DNA of 61,480 bases, from contig JBNFNA010000014.1 of NCBI GenBank assembly GCA_049941595.1, positions 1 through 61,480 of the forward strand, written 5' to 3'. Both the position numbers and the translations under genes were made by a program. Positions 43,126-52,298 of this stretch are shown one piece after another. The notes under the pieces are model-generated. The model searched no databases and was not told the DNA's origin. It was given only the letters and a program-made list of their open reading frames with translations. The stretch is from Pasteurella sp049941595 (GTDB lineage: Bacteria; Pseudomonadota; Gammaproteobacteria; Enterobacterales; Pasteurellaceae). Numbering within the stretch: position 1 is the stretch's first letter; each line of letters opens with the position of its first letter.

Positions 43126-45210
43126 CTAATTTTTACGATTATCCTTAATCGTATTGAGTAACTGCTGGATTTCCTTATCTGCAAAAATCTCTGTTGTATT
43201 TGCGGTTAAACGGCGACGCCAGTTGGCATATTGCATACTCGTGCCTGGAATGTTGACTGGCTCTGTCATATCAAGCCAGTCTTCTGGTTGTAAGCCAAAT
43301 AAGCCACTGCTTACATTCGATACATAAGTTTGTAATTGATGGTTAAATTGCTTGCTGACTTGAGAAGTGAGGGTTTCATCAATGCCTTCTCCCACTTCAA
43401 TTTGATTTTCTTGTAAACGTGCGAGAATTTTACGTTTTGCTTCTACACGATCACGTTGCAAAATCGCCAAAATATCTGGGTTTGGATACACCCCATAACG
43501 CTGGCCTAACTCAAAGTCATAACCACGCCAATAGCCGTTAATGGTTGGTAAATCGTGCGTGCTTAAGGTTGTCATTGCTTGATATGGATAGTCGTCCATT
43601 GCACGACTTTTACCTTCGTGATCAAATTCAAAATAGAAAATTTTATACGAAAGAATACCGGCATTTTTCAGTTTGCTGACGATTTGTTTTGGTACAGTGC
43701 CGAGATCTTCACCAATAATTAAACATTGGTGACGTTGACTTTCTAACGCCAAAATCGCAATTAAATCATCAACTGGATAACGAACATAAGCACCATTCAC
43801 CGCACTGTCGCCTTTTGGAATCCACCATAAACGTAACAATGACATAATGTGATCGATACGTAATGAACCACAATGACGCATATTTGAGCGTACAAGTTCA
43901 ATAAATGGACGGTAGGCTTGTTGTTGCAAAATGTGAGGATTCATTGGAGTTAAGCCCCAGTTTTGACCTTGTGGGCCAAGCACATCTGGCGGTGCGCCCA
44001 CAGACGCATTGAGACAATAAAGGGTTTTATCCGCCCAAGTTTCTGAACCACTACCAGTCACACCTACGGCTAAATCACGGTACATTCCCACCGCCATATT
44101 TTGCGCTTTACACAATGCATCACATTCTGCCAGTTGCTCATCGGCGATAAATTGTAACCACGCATAGAAACGAATAGTTTCTTGGTTTGCTTGTTTGAAT
44201 TGTTGTACCGCATCAGAATAGTAGCTTTGATACTCTTCTGCCCAGAAATCCCAGCCCCACTGTTCGCTGAAATTTGCCATTAAATAAGCGTGCAACGCAT
44301 CAAAGGTTGCTTGAATTTCTAAACTTTCACCACCTTGTGCTAAGAAATCCGCAAAGGCTTGTTGACGAAGTACGGTAGCTTTTTGTTGAAAATAATCAAA
44401 CGCAAAACGCAAACCTTTCAGTTTCAAAGGGATCACTTCATCATAATTTAACCAATTTTCTGACCGCACTTTTGCAAGCGTTGCTTGTGTGTCAGCATTG
44501 TTAAACCACGCTTGTGCTTCTGCATTTTGCTGGAATTCAGGCACGTGGTTAATATCGATATATGCCACGTTTAGCCATTTACGAGAAGACGGGCTATACG
44601 GGCTTGCTGAACCTGGATTGGCTGGGAATAAAGCATGAATCGGATTCAAGCCGATGAAATCCGCTTGGTAAGGCACAAGATTTTGAATGAATTGTTTCAA
44701 GTCACCGAAATCACCAATCCCCCAGTTATTTTCTGAACGTAAGGTATAAAGCTGTAAGAACGTTCCCCACAGTTTTTTGCCTTCTTTGAGTTCAGTGGGC
44801 TGATAGCAACGTTTCGGCGCCACAATCAGGCTACATTCCGCTTGTTTGCCCGCATAGTGTAAAGCCAGTTGGTGATAACCTAATGGCAAATCTTGTGGGA
44901 GTTGAATGACATTATTTTTGACTTTCCCTGTCAGGACAGCGTTATTTTCTAAGGTTAGTGTCCATTTACCTTGAAGGCGATGTGTTTTATCAGCCAAATT
45001 AAGTCGAATAAAGTGCGGTTGATTTTCAATAAGAATTTGAACTGGTGGTAAAGGGAACGAAGGCACGGAAATATGACCTTCAAAAGTTTCAAAAATCGCT
45101 TTTTTGATAGCGACTGGTGCGTATTTTTTTAAACTACGTTCATCAAAAAAGTACGGCATAATACCCGCTTTATTAAAGAGTTTTTCTTGGTTTTTATTGT
45201 TATTTTTCAT
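43126..45210 (-). CDS. malQ: 4-alpha-glucanotransferase (amylomaltase)
   Basis: MalQ (GH77) disproportionates maltodextrins, releasing glucose and longer chains for MalP. Catalytic segments are RIDHIMSLLRLW (nucleophile Asp), IGEDLGTVP (acid/base Glu) and LSTHDLPTI (third Asp). The 250s-loop region NASVGAPPDVLG-P and GQNWGLTP are conserved. 694 residues with an N-terminal beta-sandwich extension matches the E. coli MalQ type rather than short amylomaltases. It lies 105 bp (hairpin-containing) after malP and should share its transcript. Confidence 0.95.
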   Translation of the reverse strand: MKNNNKNQEKLFNKAGIMPYFFDERSLKKYAPVAIKKAIFETFEGHISVPSFPLPPVQILIENQPHFIRLNLADKTHRLQGKWTLTLENNAVLTGKVKNNVIQLPQDLPLGYHQLALHYAGKQAECSLIVAPKRCYQPTELKEGKKLWGTFLQLYTLRSENNWGIGDFGDLKQFIQNLVPYQADFIGLNPIHALFPANPGSASPYSPSSRKWLNVAYIDINHVPEFQQNAEAQAWFNNADTQATLAKVRSENWLNYDEVIPLKLKGLRFAFDYFQQKATVLRQQAFADFLAQGGESLEIQATFDALHAYLMANFSEQWGWDFWAEEYQSYYSDAVQQFKQANQETIRFYAWLQFIADEQLAECDALCKAQNMAVGMYRDLAVGVTGSGSETWADKTLYCLNASVGAPPDVLGPQGQNWGLTPMNPHILQQQAYRPFIELVRSNMRHCGSLRIDHIMSLLRLWWIPKGDSAVNGAYVRYPVDDLIAILALESQRHQCLIIGEDLGTVPKQIVSKLKNAGILSYKIFYFEFDHEGKSRAMDDYPYQAMTTLSTHDLPTINGYWRGYDFELGQRYGVYPNPDILAILQRDRVEAKRKILARLQENQIEVGEGIDETLTSQVSKQFNHQLQTYVSNVSSGLFGLQPEDWLDMTEPVNIPGTSMQYANWRRRLTANTTEIFADKEIQQLLNTIKDNRKN

Positions 45211-45314
45211 AATCTAACCTTATTTTTATTCGCTGGGCAAAATCCTTCTCTGCCCCCATATCGATTAATGAAAAGTGAGAGTTTAAGGGCGACATAACGC
45301 CGCCCTAACATCGA

Positions 45315-47705
45315 TTATTTTGACCAAATACGGCGTTGATAATCTTGGATTGAACGGTCTGAACTGAACATACCTAAACGAGCCGTATTTAAGATCGCAC
45401 TGCGTAACCATGCATCTTGGTTTAAATAAGCCTCGCCCACTTTTTGTTGCGTATTGAAATAGCTTTCAAAGTCTGCAAACACTAAGAATGGATCACGTTC
45501 TAACAAGCTCTCAAGCATTAAATCAAAAGCGTGTTTATCACCATTTGATGCTTTACCGCTCGCTAAGAAATCAATTGCGCCTTTAAGTACTTTGTTATTT
45601 TTATAGTAAGTTTTCGGGTTGTAGCCTTTCGCTAATAGCTCACGCACGCTTTCAACAGTATGACCGAAAATAAATACGTTTTCTTTACCGACCATTTCAG
45701 CAATTTCTACGTTTGCACCGTCTAATGTACCTAAAGTCAACGCACCGTTTAAAGCAAGTTTCATATTACCTGTACCAGACGCTTCTTTACCCGCCATTGA
45801 GATTTGCTCTGACACATCGGCCGCAGGAATAATTTTTTCCGCTAAGCTGACGCGATAATCTGGCAAGAAAGCCACTTGTAATTTATCTTTCATTGCTTTG
45901 TCATTGTTGATGATGTCAGCCACATTATTAATGGCGTGGATGATATTTTTCGCTAAATAGTAACCCGGCGCCGCTTTGCCTGAGAACACAAACACACGTG
46001 GCGTAAATGCCATATTTGGATTTGCTTTTAATTGTTGATATGTCGCCACAATATTCAACAAGTTTAAGTGTTGACGTTTGTATTCGTGGAAACGTTTGAT
46101 TTGAATATCAAAAATCGCATCGGTGTTGACAGTCAAGCCAATCGAACGTTGGATTTCCTCCGCAAGCACTTGTTTATTATGCTGTTTAATGCGGAAATAC
46201 TCCTGACGGAAACTTGCATTGTCTACATAATTTTCGACTTGCTTCAATAAGTTTAAATCTTTCGTCCAGTCGCCCTGTACGCTGTCATCTAACAATTTTG
46301 CAAGTTGTGGGTTCGCTTGGCGAATCCAACGACGTGGTGTAATACCGTTCGTCACATTGCAGAATTTGGTTGGGAATAATTTGTGATATTCAGGGAATAA
46401 ATCCGACACCACTAAATCAGAGTGAATTTGCGCCACACCATTGACCGCAAAGCAAGTGATCACACAAAGGTTTGCCATACGCACACGGTAGTCAAATAAA
46501 ATCGCCAGTTTTTCCCACACTTTTGGATCATCACCAAATTCTGACCGCACTTTGTCGTGGAATAGGCTGTTGATTTTATCCACAATTGCAAAGTGGCGTG
46601 GTAATAAGGTTTTAAATAAACGTTGATCCCATTGCTCTAATGCTTCGGGTAACAATGTGTGGTTGGTGTAAGCAAAGGTTTTGGTACAAATTGCCCACGC
46701 TTCGTCCCAACTTAAATCGTATTCGTCTAATAACACACGCATTAACTCTGGAATCGCTAAGGTTGGGTGCGTGTCGTTTAATTGAATCACTTGGTATTTT
46801 GCAAAATCACTTAAATTGTGTCCTTGAGCAAAATGGCGAGCTAAAATATCAGCCACGGAACAAGCCACGTGGAAATATTGTTGCATTAAACGTAATTTTT
46901 GACCGGCTTTGTGATTGTCGTTTGGATAAAGCACTTGAGTCAGCGCTGCCGCATTCACAATTTGTTTATCCGCAGTTAAGAATTTACCATCATTGAATGC
47001 GTTTAAATCGAACGATTGGTCGTTGTCTGCTTGCCATAAACGTAACGGTTGGATCACATTATTTTTATAACCCACGATTGGCAAATCAAAGGCTTTACCT
47101 TGAATGGTCAATGACGGTGTCCATTCATATTTATCGTCTTTGATACGTTTGATGCGGCCGCCAAATTGAATGAGTTGCGTTTTGCTTGGGTTAAATGACT
47201 GCCAAGGATATTGATCTCGATTCCAAAAATCGCCTGTTTCTTGTTGTTTACCTTGCTCAAAAGATTGTTTAAATAAGCCATATTGGTAGTGCAAGCCATA
47301 ACCTGTGGCATTTTGCCCTAAACTTGCCATTGAATCTAAGAAACAAGCCGCTAAACGACCTAATCCGCCATTACCTAATGCGGGGTCACGCTCTTGTTCT
47401 AATACATCGACCATTTCCACATTATATTTTGCAAGATATTGTTTGAGCGGCTCATAATAGCCTAAGTTCATTAGGTTATTACCAGTTAAGCGACCAATTA
47501 AAAATTCCATTGATAAATAGTTAACGTGGCGTACATCATTTTTAGGCGCCGCTGGTGTGCCATAAACATAATTTAATGCCCCCTCTGCAACCACTTGATA
47601 CCATTGGTTGAGAGAAAACTCAGCAGGGCTTGCAACATCAAAATAACGGCAATATTTTTGTACGATTACCTCAAATGCAGATAATTGAAAATCCTGTTGC
47701 TGCAT
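45315..47705 (-). CDS. malP: Maltodextrin/glycogen phosphorylase
   Basis: A GT35 phosphorylase that releases glucose-1-phosphate from alpha-1,4-glucans using PLP. The PLP Lys lies in EASGTGNMKLALNGALTLG. The active-site segments LGNGGLGRLAACFLDS and FNVTNGITPRRW-type (here CNVTNGITPRRW) are present. The 796-residue length and pairing with malQ and malT favour maltodextrin phosphorylase MalP, although GlgP is very similar. ATG 47705 is preceded by AGGAG with a five-base gap. MalT-type boxes lie upstream. Confidence 0.93.
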   Translation of the reverse strand: MQQQDFQLSAFEVIVQKYCRYFDVASPAEFSLNQWYQVVAEGALNYVYGTPAAPKNDVRHVNYLSMEFLIGRLTGNNLMNLGYYEPLKQYLAKYNVEMVDVLEQERDPALGNGGLGRLAACFLDSMASLGQNATGYGLHYQYGLFKQSFEQGKQQETGDFWNRDQYPWQSFNPSKTQLIQFGGRIKRIKDDKYEWTPSLTIQGKAFDLPIVGYKNNVIQPLRLWQADNDQSFDLNAFNDGKFLTADKQIVNAAALTQVLYPNDNHKAGQKLRLMQQYFHVACSVADILARHFAQGHNLSDFAKYQVIQLNDTHPTLAIPELMRVLLDEYDLSWDEAWAICTKTFAYTNHTLLPEALEQWDQRLFKTLLPRHFAIVDKINSLFHDKVRSEFGDDPKVWEKLAILFDYRVRMANLCVITCFAVNGVAQIHSDLVVSDLFPEYHKLFPTKFCNVTNGITPRRWIRQANPQLAKLLDDSVQGDWTKDLNLLKQVENYVDNASFRQEYFRIKQHNKQVLAEEIQRSIGLTVNTDAIFDIQIKRFHEYKRQHLNLLNIVATYQQLKANPNMAFTPRVFVFSGKAAPGYYLAKNIIHAINNVADIINNDKAMKDKLQVAFLPDYRVSLAEKIIPAADVSEQISMAGKEASGTGNMKLALNGALTLGTLDGANVEIAEMVGKENVFIFGHTVESVRELLAKGYNPKTYYKNNKVLKGAIDFLASGKASNGDKHAFDLMLESLLERDPFLVFADFESYFNTQQKVGEAYLNQDAWLRSAILNTARLGMFSSDRSIQDYQRRIWSK

Positions 47706-47760
47706 AAATTCTCCTAAGGTGTAAAATCGGTTAATCACATAATTCTTATTGTCATTATGT

Positions 47761-47843
47761 GGGATGAAAAAGAAAGTAAATCATCCTTTGTTTAATCTTG
47801 GGAGTATGAAGGGGAGGAAGGAAAAGCAGAAAGGGGGAGGAGC
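47761..47843. promoter_or_regulatory. MalT box cluster upstream of malP
   Basis: GGGGAGGAAG (47811-47820) and GGGGAGGAGC (47834-47843) each match nine of ten bases of the MalT box GGGGAKGAGG, as direct repeats 23 bp apart. Two shorter cores, GGGATGA at 47761-47767 and TCATCC at 47781-47786 (the reverse), lie nearer to malP. The cluster is 55-140 bases upstream of the malP ATG. MalT, encoded in this window, is the evident candidate activator. Confidence 0.6.
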
Positions 47844-47924
47844 ACGCCCAATCCATTGAATTTCTGCCTATTTTTCTTTAGTATTTCTGCTAAAAAATAC
47901 ACAACGCTCAAAAAGACGATACTT

Positions 47925-48515
47925 ATGCCTGATAAATATTTTGCTGTTGCTCATCATTTTATGCGGTTAGCGCATTTTCACCGAAAAACATTCTATATCT
48001 TCTGGGCAGTAGAGCTAGCCGTGTTCATCTTTGTTAGCTTATTAGATGGTTATTTTATTTTCTTTAATGATGCGAATATCAAGTATTCTTCTTATCATAA
48101 TATTAATGTAGAAATTAGACAGCATCGTGTTTACGGCAAACTGAATAAATATTTGACCGTAAAACAACGCAATAACCAGTGTTATCAAGAACAATGTGGC
48201 TTGCCTTCAGAAGGGCATTATATGCTAGATGAATTACAGTTTATTACTCTCAATGGCGAAGACTACATAAAAAAAATGTGCGTGCGAAATTCCAGCTGTT
48301 ACCAAAATCTTTTTGATGAGCAGATAGAAAGTTATTTGATCGCATCACGCCAACAGAAAATAGATGAAATCATTCATATGTTGTGGCTATTTATTATCTT
48401 AAATAGCCTTTTCTATCCTCTAATGCTATATGCCGTTGAACGGCAACGCAAAGAAGAGGAAATGAGTGAAATACAAAATCAGAACACCGATAATCAGTCA
48501 GAAATTGCACTTTAA
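47925..48515 (+). CDS. Unrecognised small membrane protein
   Basis: I do not recognise this 196-residue product. It has two hydrophobic helices: one near residues 22-45 (FYIFWAVELAVFIFVSLLDGYFIFF) written here as the segment starting FYIFWAVEL, and one near 152-170 (MLWLFIILNSLFYPLMLYAV). Between them lies a soluble loop of about 105 residues with four Cys (NQCYQEQCG and CVRNSSCYQ), likely periplasmic and disulfide-bonded. The C-terminal tail is Glu/Gln/Asn-rich. ATG 47925 is chosen as the first Met after a Lys-rich non-hydrophobic stretch; an in-frame start at 47856 lies next to the MalT boxes. The ribosome binding site is weak either way. It diverges from malP and ends at a terminator. Confidence 0.65.
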   Translation: MPDKYFAVAHHFMRLAHFHRKTFYIFWAVELAVFIFVSLLDGYFIFFNDANIKYSSYHNINVEIRQHRVYGKLNKYLTVKQRNNQCYQEQCGLPSEGHYMLDELQFITLNGEDYIKKMCVRNSSCYQNLFDEQIESYLIASRQQKIDEIIHMLWLFIILNSLFYPLMLYAVERQRKEEEMSEIQNQNTDNQSEIAL

Positions 48516-48522
48516 AAGAAAT

Positions 48523-48558
48523 AAAAGCCCAGATGATCGATAACGTATCTGGGCTTTT
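48523..48558. terminator. Bidirectional terminator before yheS
   Basis: AAAAGCCCAGAT (48523-48534) pairs with ATCTGGGCTTTT (48547-48558), followed by GTTTTT on the plus strand. It lies between the convergent membrane-protein gene and yheS. Confidence 0.85.
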
Positions 48559-48578
48559 GTTTTTTAGGATAAACGTAT

Positions 48579-50519
48579 TTATCCCTCTTGCGAAATGGCT
48601 TGAGTGATTTCTTCTACTTCTTCTTGTAGGCTTAACCACGCCATTTCTACGTCTTCAAGCTGTTTCTTCACACTCACTTGTTCACTTAAAAGTGCGGTCA
48701 TTTTTTCTTTATTTTCAGCAAGATATAAATCACTATCACCAAGCTGGACTTCAATCTCAGCCAGTTTGCTGGACAGCTTATCCATTTGCGTTTCAAATTG
48801 TTGTAATTTTTTACGCAATGGCGCAGTTTGTTGGCGTAATTCTGCCTCACGACGCTTCTGCTCTTTGCGGTTCGCACTGCTATTGCTGTTTTCTTGAGCT
48901 GTTTGGGTTTCAACTTTTGGATCTGGCGTACGATTTAATTCGTTCAACCATTTTTGATAGTCTTCTAAATCACCCGAAAATTGCTCCACTCTTTTATCGT
49001 GTACTAAATAAAATTCTTCCACCGTATTACGCAGTAAATGACGATCGTGCGATACCACCACCAACGAGCCTTGATAATCCACCAGCGCCTCTGTTAAGGC
49101 TTGGCGCATATCTAAATCCAAATGGTTGGTTGGCTCATCAAGGAGCAATAAATTCGGGCGTTGCCACACAATTAATGCTAACACCAAACGGGCCTTTTCT
49201 CCGCCAGAGAAGGATTTCACCGCCTCATTGACTTTATCGCCTTTGAACGCAAAACCACCGAGATAATCACGCAGTTGTTGCTCCGTATGTTGTGGCGCTA
49301 ATTTTTGTAAATGCCACAGTGGGCTTTCATCTGCACGTAAGGTATCTAGTTGATGCTGAGCAAAATAGCCAAGTTGCACGCCTTTGGCTAACTGCACTGT
49401 GCCTGATAAGGCCGGCAATTCTCCGGCTAATAATTTAATTAGAGTTGATTTACCCGCACCGTTTTTACCTAGTAATCCAATGCGTGAACCAGGCACTAAA
49501 TTCAATTTAATTTTTTCTAAAATTTCCACCGCACTTTGCCCGTCTGCACTTGGATAACCCGCACTCACTTGTTCCATAGAAAGCAATGGATTGGGCAAGG
49601 CAAGCGGTTCACGAAACTCAAAATGGAACGGATTATCCACATAAGCAGGAGCAATCAGCTCCATACGTTCAAGGGCTTTCACGCGGCTTTGTGCTTGTTT
49701 TGCTTTACTTGCTTTTGCTTTAAAACGATCGATATATTTTTGTAAGTGCGCGACTTTTTGTTGCTGTTGGCGATAAAGTGCGGTTTGCTGCGCTAATTTT
49801 GTCGCACGTTGCACTTCAAACGAAGAATAATCACCCGTATATTCATTCAACTTTTGATTTTCGATATGCAAAATTTTATTCACAATCGGGTCAAGAAAAT
49901 CACGGTCGTGAGAAATCAGCACCAATGTGCCTTTATATTGCACTAACCAACGCTCAAGCCACATTACGGTGTCTAAATCTAAGTGGTTTGTCGGTTCGTC
50001 CAATAGCAATAAATCAGACGGACAAAGCAAGGCTTGTGCTAAGTTCAAACGCATACGCCAACCTCCCGAGAAAGATTTCACAGGTTGCTGTAATTCCGTC
50101 TGGCTAAACCCTAAACCATGCAATAATGCTGCTGCACGAGCTTGGATCGTCCACGCATCGATGGCATCTAATTGGACGTGAATATGGGCGATTTTATGCC
50201 CGTCTTCTTGCTCGTTAGCAACGGCTAATGCTTGTTGTAGGCGACAATATTCGCGATCACCTTCAATCACATAATCTAAGGCGGGAATATCCAAGGCAGG
50301 GGTTTCTTGATTTACCCAAGAAATCGCCCAGTTAGACGGAAAAGTTGCCTCACCAGCCTCAGCAGAAATTTCTTTTTTGAGCAAGGTAAGTAAGGACGAT
50401 TTACCGCAACCATTCTTGCCCACTAAGCCGACTTTTTGACCCGGATTGATACTTGCATTGGCATTTTCGAGCAACACAGATTGCCCACGTTTTAAGGTTA
50501 AATTTGTGAAAAAAAGCAT
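48579..50519 (-). CDS. yheS: ABC-F family ATPase YheS
   Basis: An ABC-F protein, a soluble twin-ATPase family that acts on ribosomes. Walker A motifs are GLVGKNGCGKSSLL and GLLGKNGAGKSTLI. ABC signatures are SFSGGWRMRLNLAQA and SFSGGEKARLVLA, each followed by LLLLDEPTNHLDLD. The linker between the domains and a C-terminal coiled coil (about residues 540-640, rich in Glu/Gln/Lys) fit YheS. No transmembrane partner is adjacent, as expected. E. coli YheS is linked to relief of translational stalling; function here is by homology. Confidence 0.93.
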   Translation of the reverse strand: MLFFTNLTLKRGQSVLLENANASINPGQKVGLVGKNGCGKSSLLTLLKKEISAEAGEATFPSNWAISWVNQETPALDIPALDYVIEGDREYCRLQQALAVANEQEDGHKIAHIHVQLDAIDAWTIQARAAALLHGLGFSQTELQQPVKSFSGGWRMRLNLAQALLCPSDLLLLDEPTNHLDLDTVMWLERWLVQYKGTLVLISHDRDFLDPIVNKILHIENQKLNEYTGDYSSFEVQRATKLAQQTALYRQQQQKVAHLQKYIDRFKAKASKAKQAQSRVKALERMELIAPAYVDNPFHFEFREPLALPNPLLSMEQVSAGYPSADGQSAVEILEKIKLNLVPGSRIGLLGKNGAGKSTLIKLLAGELPALSGTVQLAKGVQLGYFAQHQLDTLRADESPLWHLQKLAPQHTEQQLRDYLGGFAFKGDKVNEAVKSFSGGEKARLVLALIVWQRPNLLLLDEPTNHLDLDMRQALTEALVDYQGSLVVVSHDRHLLRNTVEEFYLVHDKRVEQFSGDLEDYQKWLNELNRTPDPKVETQTAQENSNSSANRKEQKRREAELRQQTAPLRKKLQQFETQMDKLSSKLAEIEVQLGDSDLYLAENKEKMTALLSEQVSVKKQLEDVEMAWLSLQEEVEEITQAISQEG

Positions 50520-50591
50520 TGTTTATCAGTATTTCTCTAGCTGTTTTTATTATAGAATGAGTTATTTTCTACTTTTTTATCGGAGTTGCCA

Positions 50592-51209
50592 ATGTTTGAT
50601 TCACTCATCGTGCAGTTTGTGGTGTTATGGGCTGTCATCGATCCGATTGGTTCGGTCCCTGTGTACCTGACTAAAACCGTAGGTTTGTCTGTTGAGGATA
50701 GACGTAAAATCGCTTTAAAAGCCGTAATTATTGCGACTGGGATTTTAATGTTCTTCCTTATTTTAGGTCAGGCACTGTTGGAAGCGATGCAGATTCCGTT
50801 GACCGCATTCCAAATTGCGGGTGGTTTAGTGTTGCTATTATTTGCATTGACAATGATTTTTGGCGAAGGAAAACCTGAAAATGAAATGAGAATGTCGTCC
50901 AGTTTAAGTGAACTTGCGGTTTATCCTCTTGCTGTTCCCTCAATTGCTTCACCAGGCGCAATGATGGCAATTGTATTATTAACAGACAACCACCGTTTTA
51001 GCTTTTTTGATCAAGCAATCACGACTGTGATTATGCTTTCAATTCTGTTTATTACTTATTTGCTATTCTTAATGGCAAACCGTATCCAACGTTTAATTGG
51101 GAATACGGGAGCAGCAGTAATTAGCCGTGTAATGGGCTTAATTCTTGCTGCCGTTGCAATTAACAATATGCTGGTCGGGATTCGCGATTTTTTCACACAA
51201 GTCATCTAA
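50592..51209 (+). CDS. MarC-family (UPF0056) inner-membrane protein
   Basis: A 205-residue integral membrane protein of the MarC/YhgN family with about six helices. Typical features are the FVVLWAVIDPIGSVPVYL start, FQIAGGLVLLLFALTMIFG, and PLAVPSIASPGAM. The family's function is unknown; it does not explain multidrug resistance despite its name. ATG 50592 has GGAG with a six-base spacer. It diverges from yheS, and an uptake-sequence terminator follows. Confidence 0.88.
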   Translation: MFDSLIVQFVVLWAVIDPIGSVPVYLTKTVGLSVEDRRKIALKAVIIATGILMFFLILGQALLEAMQIPLTAFQIAGGLVLLLFALTMIFGEGKPENEMRMSSSLSELAVYPLAVPSIASPGAMMAIVLLTDNHRFSFFDQAITTVIMLSILFITYLLFLMANRIQRLIGNTGAAVISRVMGLILAAVAINNMLVGIRDFFTQVI

Positions 51210-51229
51210 AAATAGATTCAGTTTCAATC

Positions 51230-51268
51230 AAAGTGCGGTGAAAATTAATAAAATTTTGACCGCACTTT
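51230..51268. terminator. Inverted uptake-sequence terminator after marC-family gene
   Basis: AAAGTGCGGT (51230-51239) pairs with ACCGCACTTT (51259-51268). The loop contains AAAATT...AATTTT, which can extend the structure. TTTCTTTTT follows on the plus strand. Confidence 0.7.
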
Positions 51269-51279
51269 TCTTTTTAAAC

Positions 51280-51309
51280 TTGCACAAAAAGTGAGCGCTC
51301 TCACATAAT
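51280..51309 (+). promoter_or_regulatory. murQP promoter with palindromic operator in the spacer
   Basis: TTGCAC (51280-51285) and CATAAT (51304-51309) are separated by 18 bp. The spacer contains GTGAG-CGCT-CTCAC (51291-51304), with the perfect palindrome GAGCGCTC at its core. A repressor bound here would occlude RNA polymerase. The half-sites recall LacI-family operators; E. coli murQP is controlled by MurR (RpiR family), but no regulator gene lies nearby. Confidence 0.55.
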
Positions 51310-51381
51310 CAACAAATAATTCCCTGTCCACCAGCATTCTAGCTTAGAATAAAGCTAAATCACGTTACATTAGGAATTATT

Positions 51382-52278
51382 ATGCAACTGGAATTAAGCA
51401 AGCTCGTCACTGAAAGTCGAAACAGCGCAAGCGCTAACATCGACAGTCTACCTACCTTAGAAATGCTACAGGTCATCAATCAAGAAGACCAAAAAGTCCC
51501 CCTTGCGGTGGAAAAGGTCCTGCCTGAAATTGCACAAGCCGTCGATAAAATTGCAGATGCTTTTATACAAAAAGGACGCTTAATTTATATCGGTGCAGGC
51601 ACATCGGGGCGTTTAGGCATTTTAGATGCGAGTGAATGTCCACCTACATTCGGCACACCGCACGAACAAGTGGTTGGCTTAATTGCTGGCGGTCATCAAG
51701 CGATTTTAAAAGCGGTCGAAAATGCCGAAGATAGTCGCGAAGGAGGTATTACTGATCTCAAAAATCTTCAGCTCACAAGTAAAGATGTTTTGGTTGGTAT
51801 TGCAGCAAGTGGACGCACACCTTACGTACTATCTGCAATTGAATTTGCAAAACAATTAGGTTGCACCACTATCGGGATTAGTTGTAATCCGCAATCTGAA
51901 CTTGCCACATTATCTGACATTGCAATCACACCAATAGTGGGGGCTGAAGTGATAACCGGTTCATCACGTATGAAAGCGGGAACAGCGCAAAAACTCATTC
52001 TCAATATGCTCACAACGGGCGCAATGATCAAAACAGGCAAAGTGTTTGGCAATTTAATGGTGGACGTAGTCGCAACCAACGCCAAATTAGTCGAGCGTCA
52101 AAAACGCATTGTGATGGAAGCCACGCAATGCGATCGCCAACAAGCAGAACAGGCCTTATTACAAGCAAATGGACAATGTAAAGTCGCTATCGTGATGATT
52201 TTACTGAATCTTTCAGCACAAGAAGCAACAGAACGTTTAGCAGAATCCAACGGTTTTATTCATCGAGCATTAACGTAA
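51382..52278 (+). CDS. murQ: N-acetylmuramic acid 6-phosphate etherase
   Basis: MurQ cleaves the lactyl ether of MurNAc-6-P to give GlcNAc-6-P, allowing use of MurNAc from peptidoglycan turnover or the environment. The SIS-domain signature YIGAGTSGRLGILDASECPP is at residues about 70-89, and SSRMKAGTAQKLILNML near the middle. 298 residues is normal. murP follows 20 bp later. Confidence 0.96.
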   Translation: MQLELSKLVTESRNSASANIDSLPTLEMLQVINQEDQKVPLAVEKVLPEIAQAVDKIADAFIQKGRLIYIGAGTSGRLGILDASECPPTFGTPHEQVVGLIAGGHQAILKAVENAEDSREGGITDLKNLQLTSKDVLVGIAASGRTPYVLSAIEFAKQLGCTTIGISCNPQSELATLSDIAITPIVGAEVITGSSRMKAGTAQKLILNMLTTGAMIKTGKVFGNLMVDVVATNAKLVERQKRIVMEATQCDRQQAEQALLQANGQCKVAIVMILLNLSAQEATERLAESNGFIHRALT

Positions 52279-52298
52279 GTTAAATTAAGGAGGGCAAG

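Noticed and set aside
48692..49231. A 179-codon frame antisense to yheS
   Set aside because: It lies wholly opposite the conserved ABC-F gene and shows no protein family motifs; a shadow of the real codons.
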